Assembly: GCF_900115075.1 (NCBI RefSeq)
Contig: NZ_FOVG01000001.1
Span: 806,001 to 870,000 of the forward strand
Length of the DNA: 64,000 nucleotides
Source: Candidatus Pantoea varia
GTDB taxonomy: Bacteria; Pseudomonadota; Gammaproteobacteria; Enterobacterales; Enterobacteriaceae
Direction: 5' to 3'
A program made the position numbers and the translations under genes. The notes beneath the pieces were generated by a model that was not told the origin of the DNA, did not search any database, and saw only the letters and a program-made list of their open reading frames with translations. Position 1 is the first letter of the stretch. Each line of letters begins with the position of its first letter. Shown here piece after piece: positions 11,059 through 22,546 of this stretch.

Positions 11059-11084
11059 GCGGGTTGTTGCTGAATTGACGGAAG

Positions 11085-11118
11085 GGGAGCCAGAGTTCGA
11101 TTTCTGGCTCCCTTTTTC
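11085..11118 (+). terminator. Rho-independent terminator of flhBAE
   Basis: GGGAGCCAGA and TTCTGGCTCCC form a stem around GTTCGA, followed by CTTTTTCG. It begins about 27 bases after the flhE stop. Confidence 0.85.
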
Positions 11119-11209
11119 GTGATGGCTCTGGCTGTAAACTGAAGTTAACGCTGCGCCAGATGATTCGCCCGTTTTCAACTTCTGTTATGGCCTGGGCATA
11201 ATAAAACTT

Positions 11210-11542
11210 TCACGCCACCTGATTCTCTTTCTGCGCCAGAAAATCTTTAAGGGGCGTCACGCGACTGATCTCTTCCTGTGCCCTGGCATCATGCATCACT
11301 TCCCAGATATCGACACTGTTTTGCAGGTTTAACCAGAACTCAACGCTGGTTTCAAAGGCTGCCGCCAGCCTGAAGGCCATATCCGGCGTCAGCTTCCGAT
11401 TATTGTTCACCAGGGCGCTGACCGTGTTGCGGTGCACCTTCAGCATCTCCGCTAAGTCGAGAATCTTCAGGCCGGTTGGTTCCAGATATTCGTAAAGTAA
11501 TACGTCACCGACGGTGGTCGGTTTGCGGGTCGCCTGGTTCAT
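11210..11542 (-). CDS. higA: HigA-type antitoxin (XRE/HTH family)
   Basis: A 110-residue helix-turn-helix protein of the HigA addiction-module antidote family. The HTH is at about residues 27-60 (GLKILDLAEMLKVHRNTVSALVNNNRKL), followed by MAFRLAAAFETSVEFWLNLQ, which is typical of HigA. It would repress its own promoter and neutralise a RelE-like HigB mRNA interferase. Directly upstream on the same strand is the normal place for higB, where only the C-terminal half of a HigB-like protein can be read. The antitoxin is therefore intact but apparently orphaned, and may persist as a regulator. Family assignment is strong; present function is uncertain. Confidence 0.88.
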   Translation of the reverse strand: MNQATRKPTTVGDVLLYEYLEPTGLKILDLAEMLKVHRNTVSALVNNNRKLTPDMAFRLAAAFETSVEFWLNLQNSVDIWEVMHDARAQEEISRVTPLKDFLAQKENQVA

Positions 11543-11615
11543 AGTCTTGCTCTCTTAATTCACTGACAGAGGTTGGTGGTGTTGCATGCTGTCTTAACGC
11601 GCCTGATGCAGCTCA

Positions 11616-11810
11616 TCACTTGTGCGTTTTATAGCTATGTGCGTCCAGATAAAGGTCAACAGCCTTGCCTTCAATCCACTTAAAGATCAGCCGATACTGC
11701 TCATTGACCCTGATCGAAGCGTATCCCTCCAGAGGTGGGTTTAGCTCCTCATAACGGTTGCCTGGCGGCGACCTTACACTCTCCTGCTGCGGAGATTTGG
11801 GGAGGTTCTG
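11616..11810 (-). pseudogene. higB toxin remnant (C-terminal half)
   Basis: Reading leftward from about 11810 to the TGA at 11616-11618 gives a HigB-like C-terminus: SVRSPPGNRYEEL, then ASIRVNEQYRLIFKW and a short tail. Known HigB toxins have xxPPGNRLExLKGDR and SIRxNxQWRIxF at these places. No start codon or N-terminal half (about 45 residues) is found; the frame simply runs back into the argS terminator and coding end. The typical toxin order is higB then higA, as here. The 5' deletion probably abolished toxin activity, though the preserved frame suggests recent damage. The 5' border given is approximate. Confidence 0.72.
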
Positions 11811-11827
11811 AGAGGATAACGGAGAAC

Positions 11828-11858
11828 AGAAACGGAGAGGGACCCCCTCTCCGTTTAT
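11828..11858 (-). terminator. Hairpin downstream of argS
   Basis: AACGGAGAGGG and CCCTCTCCGTT are perfect inverted repeats just beyond the argS stop. The U-tract on the minus strand is weak (CCGTTTCTGTT). Confidence 0.65.
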
Positions 11859-11862
11859 GGGA

Positions 11863-13593
11863 TTACATGCGCTCGACGGTGTCGATACCCAGTGTATCCA
11901 GACCCTGCTTCAGCGTTTTCGCCGTCAGCGCGGCCAGCTGCAGTCGGCTCAGACGGGTTTCTTCTGACTCCGCGCTGAGGATCGGGCAGTGCTCGTAGAA
12001 GCCGGAGAACAGACCCGCCAGATCGTAGAGATAAGCACACATCACATGTGGCGTACCGTCACGAGCGACCTGTGTGATGACTTCTTCAAACTGCAGCAGA
12101 CGGGTAGCCAGCTGCGCTTCACGCGCTTCGCTGATCACGATCGCTGCATCCAGTGAATCGGCATCAAAACCTGCTTTGCGGAACACGGAGAGCACGCGAG
12201 TATAGGCATACTGCATGTAAGGCGCGGTGTTGCCTTCAAACGCCAGCATGTTGTCCCAGTCGAAGATGTAGTCGGTGGTGCGGCTTTTTGACAGGTCAGC
12301 GTATTTCACTGCGCTGATGCCGACCACTTCTGCCAGCGTTTTTACTTCCGCTTCGCTCATCTCCGGGTTCTTCTCACGCACCAGCGTGTAGGCACGCTGC
12401 CAGGCTTCATCCAGCAGATCGGAGAGCTTGATGGTGCCGCCGCTGCGGGTTTTGAACGGACGGCCATCTTTACCCAGCATCATGCCGAATGCATGGTGCT
12501 CCAGTGGCACAGACTCCGGCACATAACCCGCTTTACGCACGATGGTCCAGGCCTGAACCAGATGCTGATGCTGACGTGAGTCGATGTAATAGAGCACACG
12601 ATCGGCTTTCAGCGTTTCATAACGATATTTCGCACAGGCGATATCGGTGGTGGTGTAGAGGTAGCCGCCATCCTTTTTCTGGATGATAACGCCCATCGGC
12701 TCACCTTCTTTGTTCTGGAATTCATCCAGGAACACCACGGTCGCGCCTTCGCTCTCAACCGCTAAGCCTTTCTGCTTCAGGTCGGAGACGATGCCAGGCA
12801 GCATATCGTTATAGAGACTTTCACCCATGACATCCTTGCGCGTCAGCGTCACGTTCATGCGATCATAGATTTTCTGGTTCTGACTCATGGTGATGTCGAC
12901 CAGCTTCTTCCACATCTGGCGGCAGTATTCATCGCCACCCTGCAGTTTCACTACATAGCTGCGCGCGCGCTCGGCAAACTCAGGATCTTCATCATAGGTG
13001 CGCTTGGCTTCACGGTAGAAGCCTTCGAGATCGGCCAGCGCCATCTCTGCGTGATCTTCATTCTGCTGCTTTTCCAGGAATGCGATCAACATGCCGAACT
13101 GCGTACCCCAGTCGCCCACGTGGTTGGCGCGGATCACTTTATGACCCAGGAACTCCAGCGTGCGCACGGCCGCATCACCAATGATGGTGGAGCGGACGTG
13201 GCCAACGTGCATCTCTTTTGCAACGTTAGGCGCAGAGTAGTCGACCACGATAGTCTGCGGCTCGGCCAGCTGCACGCCAAGGCGCGGCAAACGCAGTGCT
13301 TCACGGGCGTGGGTTGCGAGCCAGTTGTGGTCCAGGAAGATGTTGATGAAGCCAGGCCCGGCAATTTCAACCTTGCTGGCAATACCGGTCAGGTCGAGGT
13401 GCTGAATCACCGTTTCCGCTAATTGTCGCGGTGCCTGTCCCAGCTTTTTCGCCACGGCCATAATGCCGTTGGCCTGATAGTCTCCAAACTGAACCCGTGC
13501 GGACTGACGAACCTGTGGTTCGCAATCGGCGGGTGCGCCGGCTAAAACCATTGCCTGACTGACTTTTGCGGAAAGAAGTGCCTGAATATTCAC
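11863..13593 (-). CDS. argS: Arginyl-tRNA synthetase
   Basis: 576 residues, class I aminoacyl-tRNA synthetase charging tRNA-Arg. The N-terminal additive domain (about 1-110) recognises the tRNA D-loop. The catalytic core carries the HIGH-type motif ([14 protein letters not shown], about 123-136), and the C-terminal DALR anticodon-binding domain ends in IDTVERM. The length is one residue off E. coli ArgS (577). A single-gene unit, downstream of flhBAE and convergent with it apart from the higBA relic, as in E. coli where argS follows flhE. Confidence 0.98.
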   Translation of the reverse strand: MNIQALLSAKVSQAMVLAGAPADCEPQVRQSARVQFGDYQANGIMAVAKKLGQAPRQLAETVIQHLDLTGIASKVEIAGPGFINIFLDHNWLATHAREALRLPRLGVQLAEPQTIVVDYSAPNVAKEMHVGHVRSTIIGDAAVRTLEFLGHKVIRANHVGDWGTQFGMLIAFLEKQQNEDHAEMALADLEGFYREAKRTYDEDPEFAERARSYVVKLQGGDEYCRQMWKKLVDITMSQNQKIYDRMNVTLTRKDVMGESLYNDMLPGIVSDLKQKGLAVESEGATVVFLDEFQNKEGEPMGVIIQKKDGGYLYTTTDIACAKYRYETLKADRVLYYIDSRQHQHLVQAWTIVRKAGYVPESVPLEHHAFGMMLGKDGRPFKTRSGGTIKLSDLLDEAWQRAYTLVREKNPEMSEAEVKTLAEVVGISAVKYADLSKSRTTDYIFDWDNMLAFEGNTAPYMQYAYTRVLSVFRKAGFDADSLDAAIVISEAREAQLATRLLQFEEVITQVARDGTPHVMCAYLYDLAGLFSGFYEHCPILSAESEETRLSRLQLAALTAKTLKQGLDTLGIDTVERM

Positions 13594-13802
13594 CGAGTTA
13601 CCTTCATGTGCTGATCAACGCCAGGCCTGCTAAGCCGGGCTGTCATCATCTTGCCTGAGCGCATCGCGTAACGGATAGGCTGAAACGGATGGGGCAGACA
13701 AAACGGAAAAAAATGAGGGGAAAAGTATACGTGAAATGTGGGTGGGCGTCAGCAGTTGGATGAAGCGGGGAAACAGAGCTAAAAAGATGTTTCCCAGAGG
13801 CG

Positions 13803-13925
13803 TTAACGACGTCGCAAGTGACGGCGTGGGTTCTTTACGCTTTTATCATCACGCACCTTCCAATGGCGGGAAATTGCAAATCCCATCAGTGCGATCAGGA
13901 CAGCGACAACGATGAGCATAGACAT
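13803..13925 (-). CDS. Small membrane protein, 40 residues, uncharacterised
   Basis: Starts ATG at 13925 and ends TAA at 13803. The product begins MSMLIVVAVLIALMGFAISRHW, a single N-terminal TM helix of about 18 residues. It continues into a very basic tail ending RRHLRRR. AAGGA lies eight bases before the ATG. The size, single helix and positive C-terminus are those of enterobacterial small inner-membrane proteins, probably N-out/C-in. I do not recognise a family. The 640-base interval between argS and yecM otherwise holds only AT-rich sequence, including a 15-codon ORF at 14100 that I do not call. Confidence 0.62.
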   Translation of the reverse strand: MSMLIVVAVLIALMGFAISRHWKVRDDKSVKNPRRHLRRR

Positions 13926-14236
13926 AGAGCCATTCCTTTTGGTTGTGTTAGGTCAAATTTATAGGAAGGCAGGGAAGGCTGCAATTGTTTGTTCTTCAAA
14001 TGAGAGTTATCTTATTGTATTAAAGAAGTTGATTTAAATCATATAGTTAATACACTTTCATCAAGCAACTCGTGGTCCTAAACAGGAGATAAATCCGAAA
14101 TGAAAGATGTTATTATACGGTTTTGCATTAAATTTCAGTCCAAATAAGATGAATCTTACCATTATGTGACGCTGAGCACGCGGCGCACAATAAACCAGAC
14201 CGATTATAAATGCTCAACAAATAGAGAGGATTGAGG

Positions 14237-14800
14237 GTGGTGGAGCGAACTTTTCCGGCAGAATTGGATGATTTAAAGACAGATTTAGGACGTTTTGAAG
14301 AATCGTTGCAAAATTTTGCGCAGCGACTCGGTTTGCGCCTTAACGATCTGGACGTGGACCATATTTCGGTGCGTTGTCATCAGGACACGACGGCGAAGCG
14401 CTGGCAGCAAGGTCTGCAGCAGATTGGCACCGAGTTTTCGGCTGCAATGATCAACGGACGGCAGATTTGCCTGTTTAAACTCCATGATCCACTGGTTGTG
14501 GCGGGCAGGCAGATTGATGTGGTTGAACTGCCATGGCCGGGTGAAAAGCGTTATCGCCATGAAGGCTGGGAGCATATAGAGGTGGTGTTACGCGGCGATC
14601 ATCAGACGCTGGGCATGCGAGCGATGGCGTTATTATCCGATGAGGCACTGACGCAGCCGGGCATTTCTTTTAAAACCAGCTCACCGCAGGGCGAGAATGA
14701 ACGTCTGCCCAATCCGACCCTGGCGGTGACGGATGGGCAGACGACTATCAAGTTTCATCCGTGGCGGCTGGAGGAGATTGTCGCCAGCGAACAGAACTAG
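14237..14800 (+). CDS. yecM: VOC-family protein YecM
   Basis: A 187-residue vicinal-oxygen-chelate fold protein of unknown function, close to E. coli YecM (188) throughout. Shared blocks are DHISVRCHQ, PWPGEKRYRHEGWEHIEVVL and a C-terminal NPTLAVTDGQTTIKFHPW. Conserved His and Glu residues suggest a metal site. I chose GTG 14237 because AGAGGA is then six bases upstream; the TTG at 14231 abuts that site and there is no ATG. It is convergent with the next gene and overlaps its end by four bases. In E. coli yecM also lies between argS and cutC. Confidence 0.9.
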   Translation: MVERTFPAELDDLKTDLGRFEESLQNFAQRLGLRLNDLDVDHISVRCHQDTTAKRWQQGLQQIGTEFSAAMINGRQICLFKLHDPLVVAGRQIDVVELPWPGEKRYRHEGWEHIEVVLRGDHQTLGMRAMALLSDEALTQPGISFKTSSPQGENERLPNPTLAVTDGQTTIKFHPWRLEEIVASEQN

Positions 14801-15942
14801 AGGCGGGCGGCCACGGCGCGCTTCAGGCGCGCCACGGCCTCATCCAGCAGGGCACGGGTACAGCCGAAATTGAGCCGGACAAACTGGTCATTGCCAAACT
14901 CGCGTCCGGCAGTTAAGCCCAGTCCGTGCTTCTCAAAATAGAGGGCAGGGCTGGCCACACCCAGCGCGCTGGCGTCGATCCAGGCGAGATAGGTCGCTTC
15001 CGGCGTGGCGACCGACAGCCCAGTCATCTTATTGACCTGCGACACCAGCCAGTCACGGTTACTGCGCAGGTAGGTGTTCTGCGCCTTCAGCCAGGGCTCA
15101 CCTTCGCGCCATGCTGCTGCTGCTGCGGTGAGTGCCAGAATATCAACCTCTGGCACAATGCCGCGTCGCAACCGGTTAAAGCGCGCGCGCAGTTCGGCGT
15201 TGGGAATGATGGCGATGGAGGCACCCAGACCGGCAATATTAAAGCTCTTCGAGGGTGACATCAGCGTCACACTGCGCTGGGCCGCATCTTCACTCAGCGA
15301 AGCAAACGGAATGTGCTGAACGCCCGGTTCCAGCAGCAGATCGCTGTGGATCTCGTCGGAACAGACAATCAGATTGTGCTTCTGCGCAAATTCCAGTTGC
15401 GCCTGCAGCTCCTCGTGGCGATAGACGGTGCCGCCCGGATTCTGCGGGTTGCACAGCATCAACAGCCGCTCTTTACCGCCCATCTGACCTTCAGCCGCAG
15501 CCAGATCCAGCAGCCAGCGTCCCTCTTCCAGCGTTAAGGGCAGATTAACCTGCTCCCGCTCTGCCAGTTTTGCCGCACCGCGAAACGGCGGATAGATGGG
15601 AGTAGGGGCAATCGTCAGCTCGTCAGGCGCGGTAAATGCCCGCACGGTGAGATTCAGTCCGCACACGACACCCGGCAATACCACAATCCACTCCGGATTA
15701 ACGTGCCACTGATAGCGTGAGGCGAGCCAGGCCACGGCGCTGTCGATAAACGCGACTGGCGTGTCGCCGTAGCCAAAAATCCCATGCTCGGCGCGGGTTT
15801 TAATCGCATCGATGACGCAGTCAGGCGATCGAAAATCCGTATCTGCCACCCACAACGGCAGAATGTCCTGGTCCGCATATTTGTTCCATTTAAGGCTATC
15901 GCTGTGACGACGGTCTATCCGTTGGTCGAAATTGAATGCCAT
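14797..15942 (-). CDS. PLP-dependent C-S lyase, MalY/PatB family
   Basis: A 381-residue fold-type I PLP enzyme. Visible signatures are [13 protein letters not shown] at the N-terminus, NPGGTVY, the PLP-pyridine Asp in [12 protein letters not shown] and the Schiff-base Lys in [13 protein letters not shown]. Members cleave cystathionine to homocysteine, pyruvate and ammonia; E. coli MalY also modulates MalT. Whether this one is biosynthetic or scavenging cannot be told from sequence. I start it at the ATG at 15942 ([12 protein letters not shown]), with GGGAAAG upstream, rather than at 15966. It is divergent from cutC, with an 85-base intergenic region. Confidence 0.85.
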   Translation of the reverse strand: MAFNFDQRIDRRHSDSLKWNKYADQDILPLWVADTDFRSPDCVIDAIKTRAEHGIFGYGDTPVAFIDSAVAWLASRYQWHVNPEWIVVLPGVVCGLNLTVRAFTAPDELTIAPTPIYPPFRGAAKLAEREQVNLPLTLEEGRWLLDLAAAEGQMGGKERLLMLCNPQNPGGTVYRHEELQAQLEFAQKHNLIVCSDEIHSDLLLEPGVQHIPFASLSEDAAQRSVTLMSPSKSFNIAGLGASIAIIPNAELRARFNRLRRGIVPEVDILALTAAAAAWREGEPWLKAQNTYLRSNRDWLVSQVNKMTGLSVATPEATYLAWIDASALGVASPALYFEKHGLGLTAGREFGNDQFVRLNFGCTRALLDEAVARLKRAVAARL

Positions 15943-16027
15943 AGTTAACTTTCCCGGTAAACTCATTCCAGCAGCCAGACTAACTGATGAATCTGCCTTG
16001 AACCAGAGTCATGTAAAGGAGAAGAGA

Positions 16028-16780
16028 ATGACCACACTGGAAATTTGCTGCTATGGCGTGGATTGCGCCGTGACTGCACAAGAGGCGGGCGCCGATCGGG
16101 TGGAACTCTGTACCGCACCGCGTGAAGGCGGCCTGACCCCATCGGCGGGTATGTTGAATGCCGCCCGGCGCGACGTTTCGATCCCGGTTCATCCTATTGT
16201 CCGGCCACGGGGTGGCGATTTTTGTTACAGCTCACGCGAATTTGAAGCGATGAAATCGGACGTGGCGTTAATCCGCGAACTCGGTTTTCCCGGCCTGGTG
16301 ATTGGGATGCTGGATGAAGAGGCCCACATTCATCATGGTCAGATGCGGCAGATTATGGCGCTGTGTGACGGCATGGCCGTGACCTTTCATCGCGCCTTCG
16401 ATCTCTGCCACAGCCCTAAGCGCGCACTGGAAGAGTTAACGGATTTGGGGGTGGCGCGGATTCTGACATCCGGCCAGCAGCAGAGTGCTGAAAACGGAAT
16501 TGCATTATTGAGGGAACTTAATGAGACCAGTACCGGTCCTATTATTATGGCGGGTGCCGGGGTACGTCTCAGCAACCTGCAAAAGTTTCTCGACATGGGG
16601 ATTGATGAAGTCCACAGCTCGGCCAGTCGCCTGATGGCATCGCCGATGCGCTACCGCAAAGCGGGGGTTTCCATGTGTTCAGAAGCCGAAACCGACGAGT
16701 TCAGCCGCTACTGTGTAGACGGCGATGTGGTTGAGGCGATGAAAAGCGTGATGCAGATGAGCACCGTTCGGGTCGCCTGA
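16028..16780 (+). CDS. cutC: CutC family protein
   Basis: A 250-residue TIM-barrel protein matching E. coli CutC along its length ([67 protein letters not shown]). It was first linked to copper homeostasis, but the E. coli copper phenotype has since been attributed to loss of a nearby sRNA, so the biochemical role is unclear. Start ATG 16028 has AAGGAGA six bases upstream; an in-frame codon at 15932 would add 32 residues with no homologous counterpart. A terminator follows. Confidence 0.92.
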   Translation: MTTLEICCYGVDCAVTAQEAGADRVELCTAPREGGLTPSAGMLNAARRDVSIPVHPIVRPRGGDFCYSSREFEAMKSDVALIRELGFPGLVIGMLDEEAHIHHGQMRQIMALCDGMAVTFHRAFDLCHSPKRALEELTDLGVARILTSGQQQSAENGIALLRELNETSTGPIIMAGAGVRLSNLQKFLDMGIDEVHSSASRLMASPMRYRKAGVSMCSEAETDEFSRYCVDGDVVEAMKSVMQMSTVRVA

Positions 16781-16838
16781 ATCACAACAGATTTTGCCGC
16801 GCAGCACGCCGATCATTGACGTGGTGTTTGCAAGTACC

Positions 16839-16871
16839 AAACCCCAGTACAGCTTGCTGGGGTTCTTTTTG
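16839..16871 (+). terminator. Terminator after cutC
   Basis: AACCCCAG and CTGGGGTT form a perfect 8-bp stem, followed by CTTTTTG. It lies 60 bases past the cutC stop. The rest of 16781-17123 shows no gene. Confidence 0.82.
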
Positions 16872-17123
16872 TGTAAAGCACTTTCCCTTTGCCGTGACAT
16901 CGCTTCGCCCGGTTCAATTAAAATGCCTTCCTTTTATTAATAATTAATGTCATCCAGGACTTTAGGGCCAGACGACATCCTTAATATCCGCTTTATCCGT
17001 TACGCTGGTGTTGTGTCGCATCACCCCGCTTAAAAAGGTGATGCATGCTGAAATCTTTACAGATCGCCGCTGTTCATCGCCACAGCGTTTACACTGAAAG
17101 CAACGTCGCCTGGAATTCACCCT

Positions 17124-17975
17124 ATGAAACGCAATCAGATTTTTATTTTAAGCCTGATGCTGTCTGCGCTGTGCAGTGGCAGCGGAGCGGCCAGCGCATG
17201 CAGCCCGAACAATACTGCCGTTGCCAACAGCAATACGCTGATTTTGCTGGGCGGTAATGCGAAAGGCGCGGTGAAGCAGGTGATTGCGGGTGAGTTTGGC
17301 AAAGATGTCAATTCGCAAAAGCGGGTACTGGGTCAGTTTGACGCCTGTGGCGATCTGACCGTCGCTGACGTCAGCTACGACAAAAGCGAACGCAACGTTA
17401 TCCTCAGCATGGAGCAACACATCGCCCGGGTGCAGGGCGGCTGGGTGGCGGAGTATGCGTATCTGGTCAAAGTGCTGAAAGAAGGCAAAGAGGTCGTTGT
17501 TGATAATCGACAGGGAACGATCAACTGGCAGAAAGGCCAGCATGGCAATATCACCAGCGCCTCAGATAGATTTACCAGCATGGGTAAAAGCGGCTTTACC
17601 GACACCACCTATCGCTACGACCGCCAGCTACGGCTGGAGAAAAGCATAGCGCGTGGCAGCGATCCGCTGACCAACGGTGAGTTTCACTACCACTGGAACC
17701 CCAGGGGGCTGGTGACGCGTACCACTTCCGCCAGGGGCACTGACGAATACACCTACGATCCCCAGTGGCGTGAAATCCGACTCAATGGCACAGCCAATAC
17801 CCCGCTGAGCACTATCCGCTCGGTTGATGAGTGTCAGTCCTGGGATGAGGTCGGCAACTGTACCCTGAGCTATCTGCATGAGACAGAAATCTTTACGCGT
17901 GGCACCATCGAACGCCATCTCAGTTCCGCCTATAAGTATGAGTACTGGGACCAGCCTGCGGCAGCGGAAGAATAA
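17124..17975 (+). CDS. Secreted protein, possibly YnfC/UPF0257-like
   Basis: A 283-residue exported protein with an N-terminal signal (MKRNQIFILSLMLSALCSGSGAASAC). A Cys at the presumed cleavage point (ASAC) could be a weak lipobox or simply follow signal peptidase I cleavage. The mature part has several YRYD / EYTYDP-like segments typical of YD-type beta-repeats. Its layout (D-A/C-G-D-L, YRYDRQLRLEKS, SVDECQSWDEVGNCTL) recalls E. coli lipoprotein YnfC, but I rate that resemblance as modest. There is no operon partner: it is convergent with gldA downstream. Function unknown. Confidence 0.6.
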   Translation: MKRNQIFILSLMLSALCSGSGAASACSPNNTAVANSNTLILLGGNAKGAVKQVIAGEFGKDVNSQKRVLGQFDACGDLTVADVSYDKSERNVILSMEQHIARVQGGWVAEYAYLVKVLKEGKEVVVDNRQGTINWQKGQHGNITSASDRFTSMGKSGFTDTTYRYDRQLRLEKSIARGSDPLTNGEFHYHWNPRGLVTRTTSARGTDEYTYDPQWREIRLNGTANTPLSTIRSVDECQSWDEVGNCTLSYLHETEIFTRGTIERHLSSAYKYEYWDQPAAAEE

Positions 17976-18005
17976 AAGGCGATCGGATGATCGCCTGTCG
18001 TGTGA

Positions 18006-19103
18006 CTATTTTACTGTCCGACTAAAGGCATCCAGCGCCATCAGGGCGTTGGCAATATCTTCCGGCGAAAGATGTGGATTAAGGTTTTTCAGGGTGTCGC
18101 CCTCACTGTTCGCCAGTGCACCTATCTTCACCAGATTCTCCCAGCTTTCATTTTCCAGATGCAGTTCCCGAAGCGTGGTCGGCATACTGATCGCGCGATA
18201 GAAACGGATATAGCGAGCAATTTCCTCGTCCGGACGCTTCTCAAGCACCATCTGCGTCAGTGTGCCATAGGCGACTTTCTCGCCATGGGTCAGATGGTGG
18301 ATATCACCATCAATAGCGGTAAAACCATTATGAATGGCGTGTGCAGCTGCCAGCCCGCCGTTTTCAAAGCCCAGTCCCGAGAGCAGCGTATTTGCCTCCA
18401 CCACAGCTTCCACCGCTGGCGTCACCCGTTTTTCAGTGACGGCAACATAGGCGCTGTAACCCCATGTAAGAAGCGTTTCTTCACAGGCTCGGGCAATCGC
18501 CAGTCCGGCAAGTGTCGGATCACCATTGACCATCGATTTTGAATGCGAACGTGCCACTGCCTGCGCTTCAACCCAGGTCGCCAGTCCATCTGCAATGCCT
18601 GAGGCAAAGAGCCGTGCTGGCGCACTGGCGCAGACGGCAGTGTCCACCAGCACTAAATCAGGATTTTTATTGTAAAAGCGATAGCTCTCAAATACGCCGC
18701 TGTCAGAATAGATGACCGACAGCGCGCTACAGGGGGCATCGGTGGAGGCGATTGTCGGCACAATGGCGACCGGCTGTCTGATTTCATCTGCCACGGCCTT
18801 CACGGTGTCCAGTGTTTTACCGCCTCCCAGCCCGACCACCACGTTACAGCCCTGACTTTTTGCCAGCGCACTGAGTCGGGTGATCTCATTACTGGAGGCC
18901 TCGCCGTTAAACGGGTGCCAGTTGAAGGTAACGTCCGCCTTTTGCAGCGCCTGTTGCGCGCGTTCGCCGATCAATTTCCAGACGACATCATCCGCGACCA
19001 GGAAAGCGTTATCACCCAGTTCGGCCACATAGGGACCCAGCTCATCCAGCACGCCGGCGCCCTGCACATATTTACGGGGTGAAGAGAAGATAAATTTACT
19101 CAT
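18006..19103 (-). CDS. gldA: Glycerol dehydrogenase (iron-containing ADH family)
   Basis: A 365-residue NAD-dependent polyol dehydrogenase that oxidises glycerol to dihydroxyacetone. The Rossmann-like nucleotide site is GLGGGKTLDTVKAVAD (about 92-107) and PTIASTDAPCSALSVIY follows. Metal ligands are plausible in GIADGLATW (Asp) and in AAAHAIHNGF and LTHGEKVAYG (two His). The ATG at 19103 has AAGGAG eight bases before it; the GTG at 19109 is too close to that site. It lies beside a decayed exporter gene and is not in an operon. Paralogues with other diol substrates exist, so substrate specificity is inferred. Confidence 0.88.
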   Translation of the reverse strand: MSKFIFSSPRKYVQGAGVLDELGPYVAELGDNAFLVADDVVWKLIGERAQQALQKADVTFNWHPFNGEASSNEITRLSALAKSQGCNVVVGLGGGKTLDTVKAVADEIRQPVAIVPTIASTDAPCSALSVIYSDSGVFESYRFYNKNPDLVLVDTAVCASAPARLFASGIADGLATWVEAQAVARSHSKSMVNGDPTLAGLAIARACEETLLTWGYSAYVAVTEKRVTPAVEAVVEANTLLSGLGFENGGLAAAHAIHNGFTAIDGDIHHLTHGEKVAYGTLTQMVLEKRPDEEIARYIRFYRAISMPTTLRELHLENESWENLVKIGALANSEGDTLKNLNPHLSPEDIANALMALDAFSRTVK

Positions 19104-19246
19104 AATCACAGCTCCTTAATATGAAGTTAAACCGACCTTAGTCTGGCACACGCTGACGAACAGGGAGAGTGACCGGGGGGAGATAATTTGACTGGCCTGT
19201 TACGCTAGCAGGACACCCATACTCTGCTGACCGGCGGTCACCTTCG

Positions 19247-19484
19247 GGGAGAACGCCATGACCACCACGCGGATGCTGCCCTCAGCGGTAGCTCAGGGCG
19301 CAAAGCGTGCCAGCGTGACGGCATCACGCCCGGCTGTCTGATCTGGAATGCGGTATTGATTGGCGGCAGCCACTCCTTCGCGGGTCGTCGGCGAAAACCG
19401 TGGGTGCTGAAGGTGAGGGAGCGCCTGACCGGCTGTGTGTTTATTGGATTTGCGGCGAAACTGGCGTTGTCTCGCCGCGAAGAC

Positions 19485-19495
<11 letters not shown>
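19247..19495 (+). pseudogene. Decayed LysE/RhtB-family exporter gene
   Basis: No intact ORF explains the gap between gldA and cmoB. On the + strand, three fragments in two frames resemble pieces of a LysE-type amino-acid exporter. From about 19251, NAMTTTRMLPSAVAQGAKRA resembles the AMTPGPDxxxVxxxxxxQGxRAG motif. From about 19312, ITPGCLIWNAV resembles the following helix. From 19356, FAGRRRKPWVLKVRERLTGC and VFIGFAAKLALSRRE resemble the family C-terminus. Total length is only about 80 codons of a usual 205, so internal deletions plus a frameshift are implied. The identification is by motif recall only. Confidence 0.5.
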
Positions 19496-21244
<1,749 letters not shown>

Positions 21245-21259
21245 TTAACCCAGGGCAGC

Positions 21260-21655
21260 TTAATGAAGCGTCAGTACCAATTCCCACGGCAGATAGATGA
21301 GGTTAAAAATCACCATGCCGCACAGTGAAAACAGCGTCAGCAGCATGCCATATTTTCGGCCTGCCATGGCGCTGTTGCGTAACCCCCACGCATGCAGCAA
21401 CCGGCTGATGAAAAACAGCAGGCCGGTGAGATGCACCATCCAGATATCGGCACCGTTCATCTCCATCATCACCAGCAGCAATAGCGCCAGCGGAATGGTT
21501 TCGATGGCATTGCCGTGAATGCGAATTGCCATTTTCAGGTCGTGATAGCCGCCATCGCCATAGGCCACGCGATAGAAACGGCGGAAACGCACCACGTCCA
21601 TCGTAAATTTCATCACCAGCAATGCACCCAGTACCACGTATAACGCGCTAATCAT
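21260..21655 (-). CDS. yecN: MAPEG-family inner membrane protein YecN
   Basis: A 131-residue four-helix membrane protein of the MAPEG (eicosanoid/glutathione) superfamily. Hallmarks are RVAYGDGGYHDLKMAIRIHGNAIETIPLAL and MEMNGADIWMVHLTGLLF, shared with E. coli YecN. The start is at the ATG at 21655, with GGAG six bases upstream; the codon at 21673 adds an unconserved hexapeptide. The biochemical role in bacteria is not established. In E. coli it is likewise next to yecE and cmoA. Confidence 0.88.
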   Translation of the reverse strand: MISALYVVLGALLVMKFTMDVVRFRRFYRVAYGDGGYHDLKMAIRIHGNAIETIPLALLLLVMMEMNGADIWMVHLTGLLFFISRLLHAWGLRNSAMAGRKYGMLLTLFSLCGMVIFNLIYLPWELVLTLH

Positions 21656-21724
21656 TGTGACTCCGGTACCCATCCGTAAAGTGGCTATTCTATCCAGCGC
21701 ACAGCACGATGTCCTGTGCAGTCA

Positions 21725-22546
21725 TCAAAACAGTGAGGTCTGTTGCGGCCAGTCCGGTCCGCTACCAATGCCGGGATCGATCTGCTGCAGTTGTGGCCAC
21801 AGCGCCTGCACCAGCGGAAAGACCTGGCCCATATCGGGCGTGTGCAGAAACAGCATGGCATCGCCCTGTTGCTGCCACTCCGTCAGCTTGTTTCGCCAGA
21901 TCTGAAACAGCGGCACGCTCTCATCGACGCTGTCGCTGCCGATAAAACGCACCATCGGCTGCGAGCCGGTTCGCAGGGCATGAGGCGGTACTTTGGGCTT
22001 CTGCGAACGCGCGACCAGCGCAGCCGGACTTTGCGAGGTGGAGGCGTGAACCGGACGGCTGTCGAGCATCACGCGATTGATGCCGCGCTCAAGCAATCCG
22101 CGGTTCAGCGCCCGTTCGGCGTCACCTTTGGCAAAGAACGCCGGATGGCGGACTTCGACGCCGTAGTGAAAACGGCGCGGCAGGCTATCAAGAAAACACC
22201 ATAGATCGTCGAGCTGTGCCGGAGAGAAGCTGGCGGGCAACTGCAGCCAGTACTGACCGATACGATCGGCCAGCGGTTCCATCAGGCGCAGAAAATCGGT
22301 CAGCAGGTCGTCGCTGTGCTGCAGCGCCGCCTGATGGCTGATGGTATTGGGAAACTTAAAGCAGAAGCGAAACGCATCGTGCGTCATCTCGCGCCAGCGC
22401 ATTACCGTTTCCGCATTCGGCAGCGCATAAAGCGTGGTATTTCCCTCTACACAGTGGAAGTAGCGGGCATAGTCCGCCAGGCTCTCAATACCCCAGCGTT
22501 TCCAGTGTGAATGCTGCCACTGGGGCAGGCCAATACGAAGTGTCAC
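21725..22546 (-). CDS. yecE: DUF72 family protein YecE
   Basis: A 273-residue TIM-barrel-like DUF72 protein (E. coli YecE has 272). It shows IGLPQWQHSHW, HCVEGNTTLYALP, FRFCFKFPNTISHQ, YWLQLPASFSP, GVEVRHPAFF and IRF/VRFIGSD. I start it at the GTG at 22546, with AGGAGCG upstream, which aligns with the E. coli N-terminus; the ATG at 22579 lacks a ribosome binding site. The function is unknown, although some DUF72 proteins are suspected nucleases or lyases. Confidence 0.88.
   Translation of the reverse strand: MTLRIGLPQWQHSHWKRWGIESLADYARYFHCVEGNTTLYALPNAETVMRWREMTHDAFRFCFKFPNTISHQAALQHSDDLLTDFLRLMEPLADRIGQYWLQLPASFSPAQLDDLWCFLDSLPRRFHYGVEVRHPAFFAKGDAERALNRGLLERGINRVMLDSRPVHASTSQSPAALVARSQKPKVPPHALRTGSQPMVRFIGSDSVDESVPLFQIWRNKLTEWQQQGDAMLFLHTPDMGQVFPLVQALWPQLQQIDPGIGSGPDWPQQTSLF

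Noticed and set aside
14100-14147. A 15-codon ORF (MKDVIIRFCIKFQSK) upstream of yecM
   Set aside because: AGGAG is present but 12 bases away; too short to support without conservation data.
14571-14575. Possible frameshift near the yecM/aminotransferase junction
   Set aside because: Both genes are full length and simply converge with a four-base overlap.
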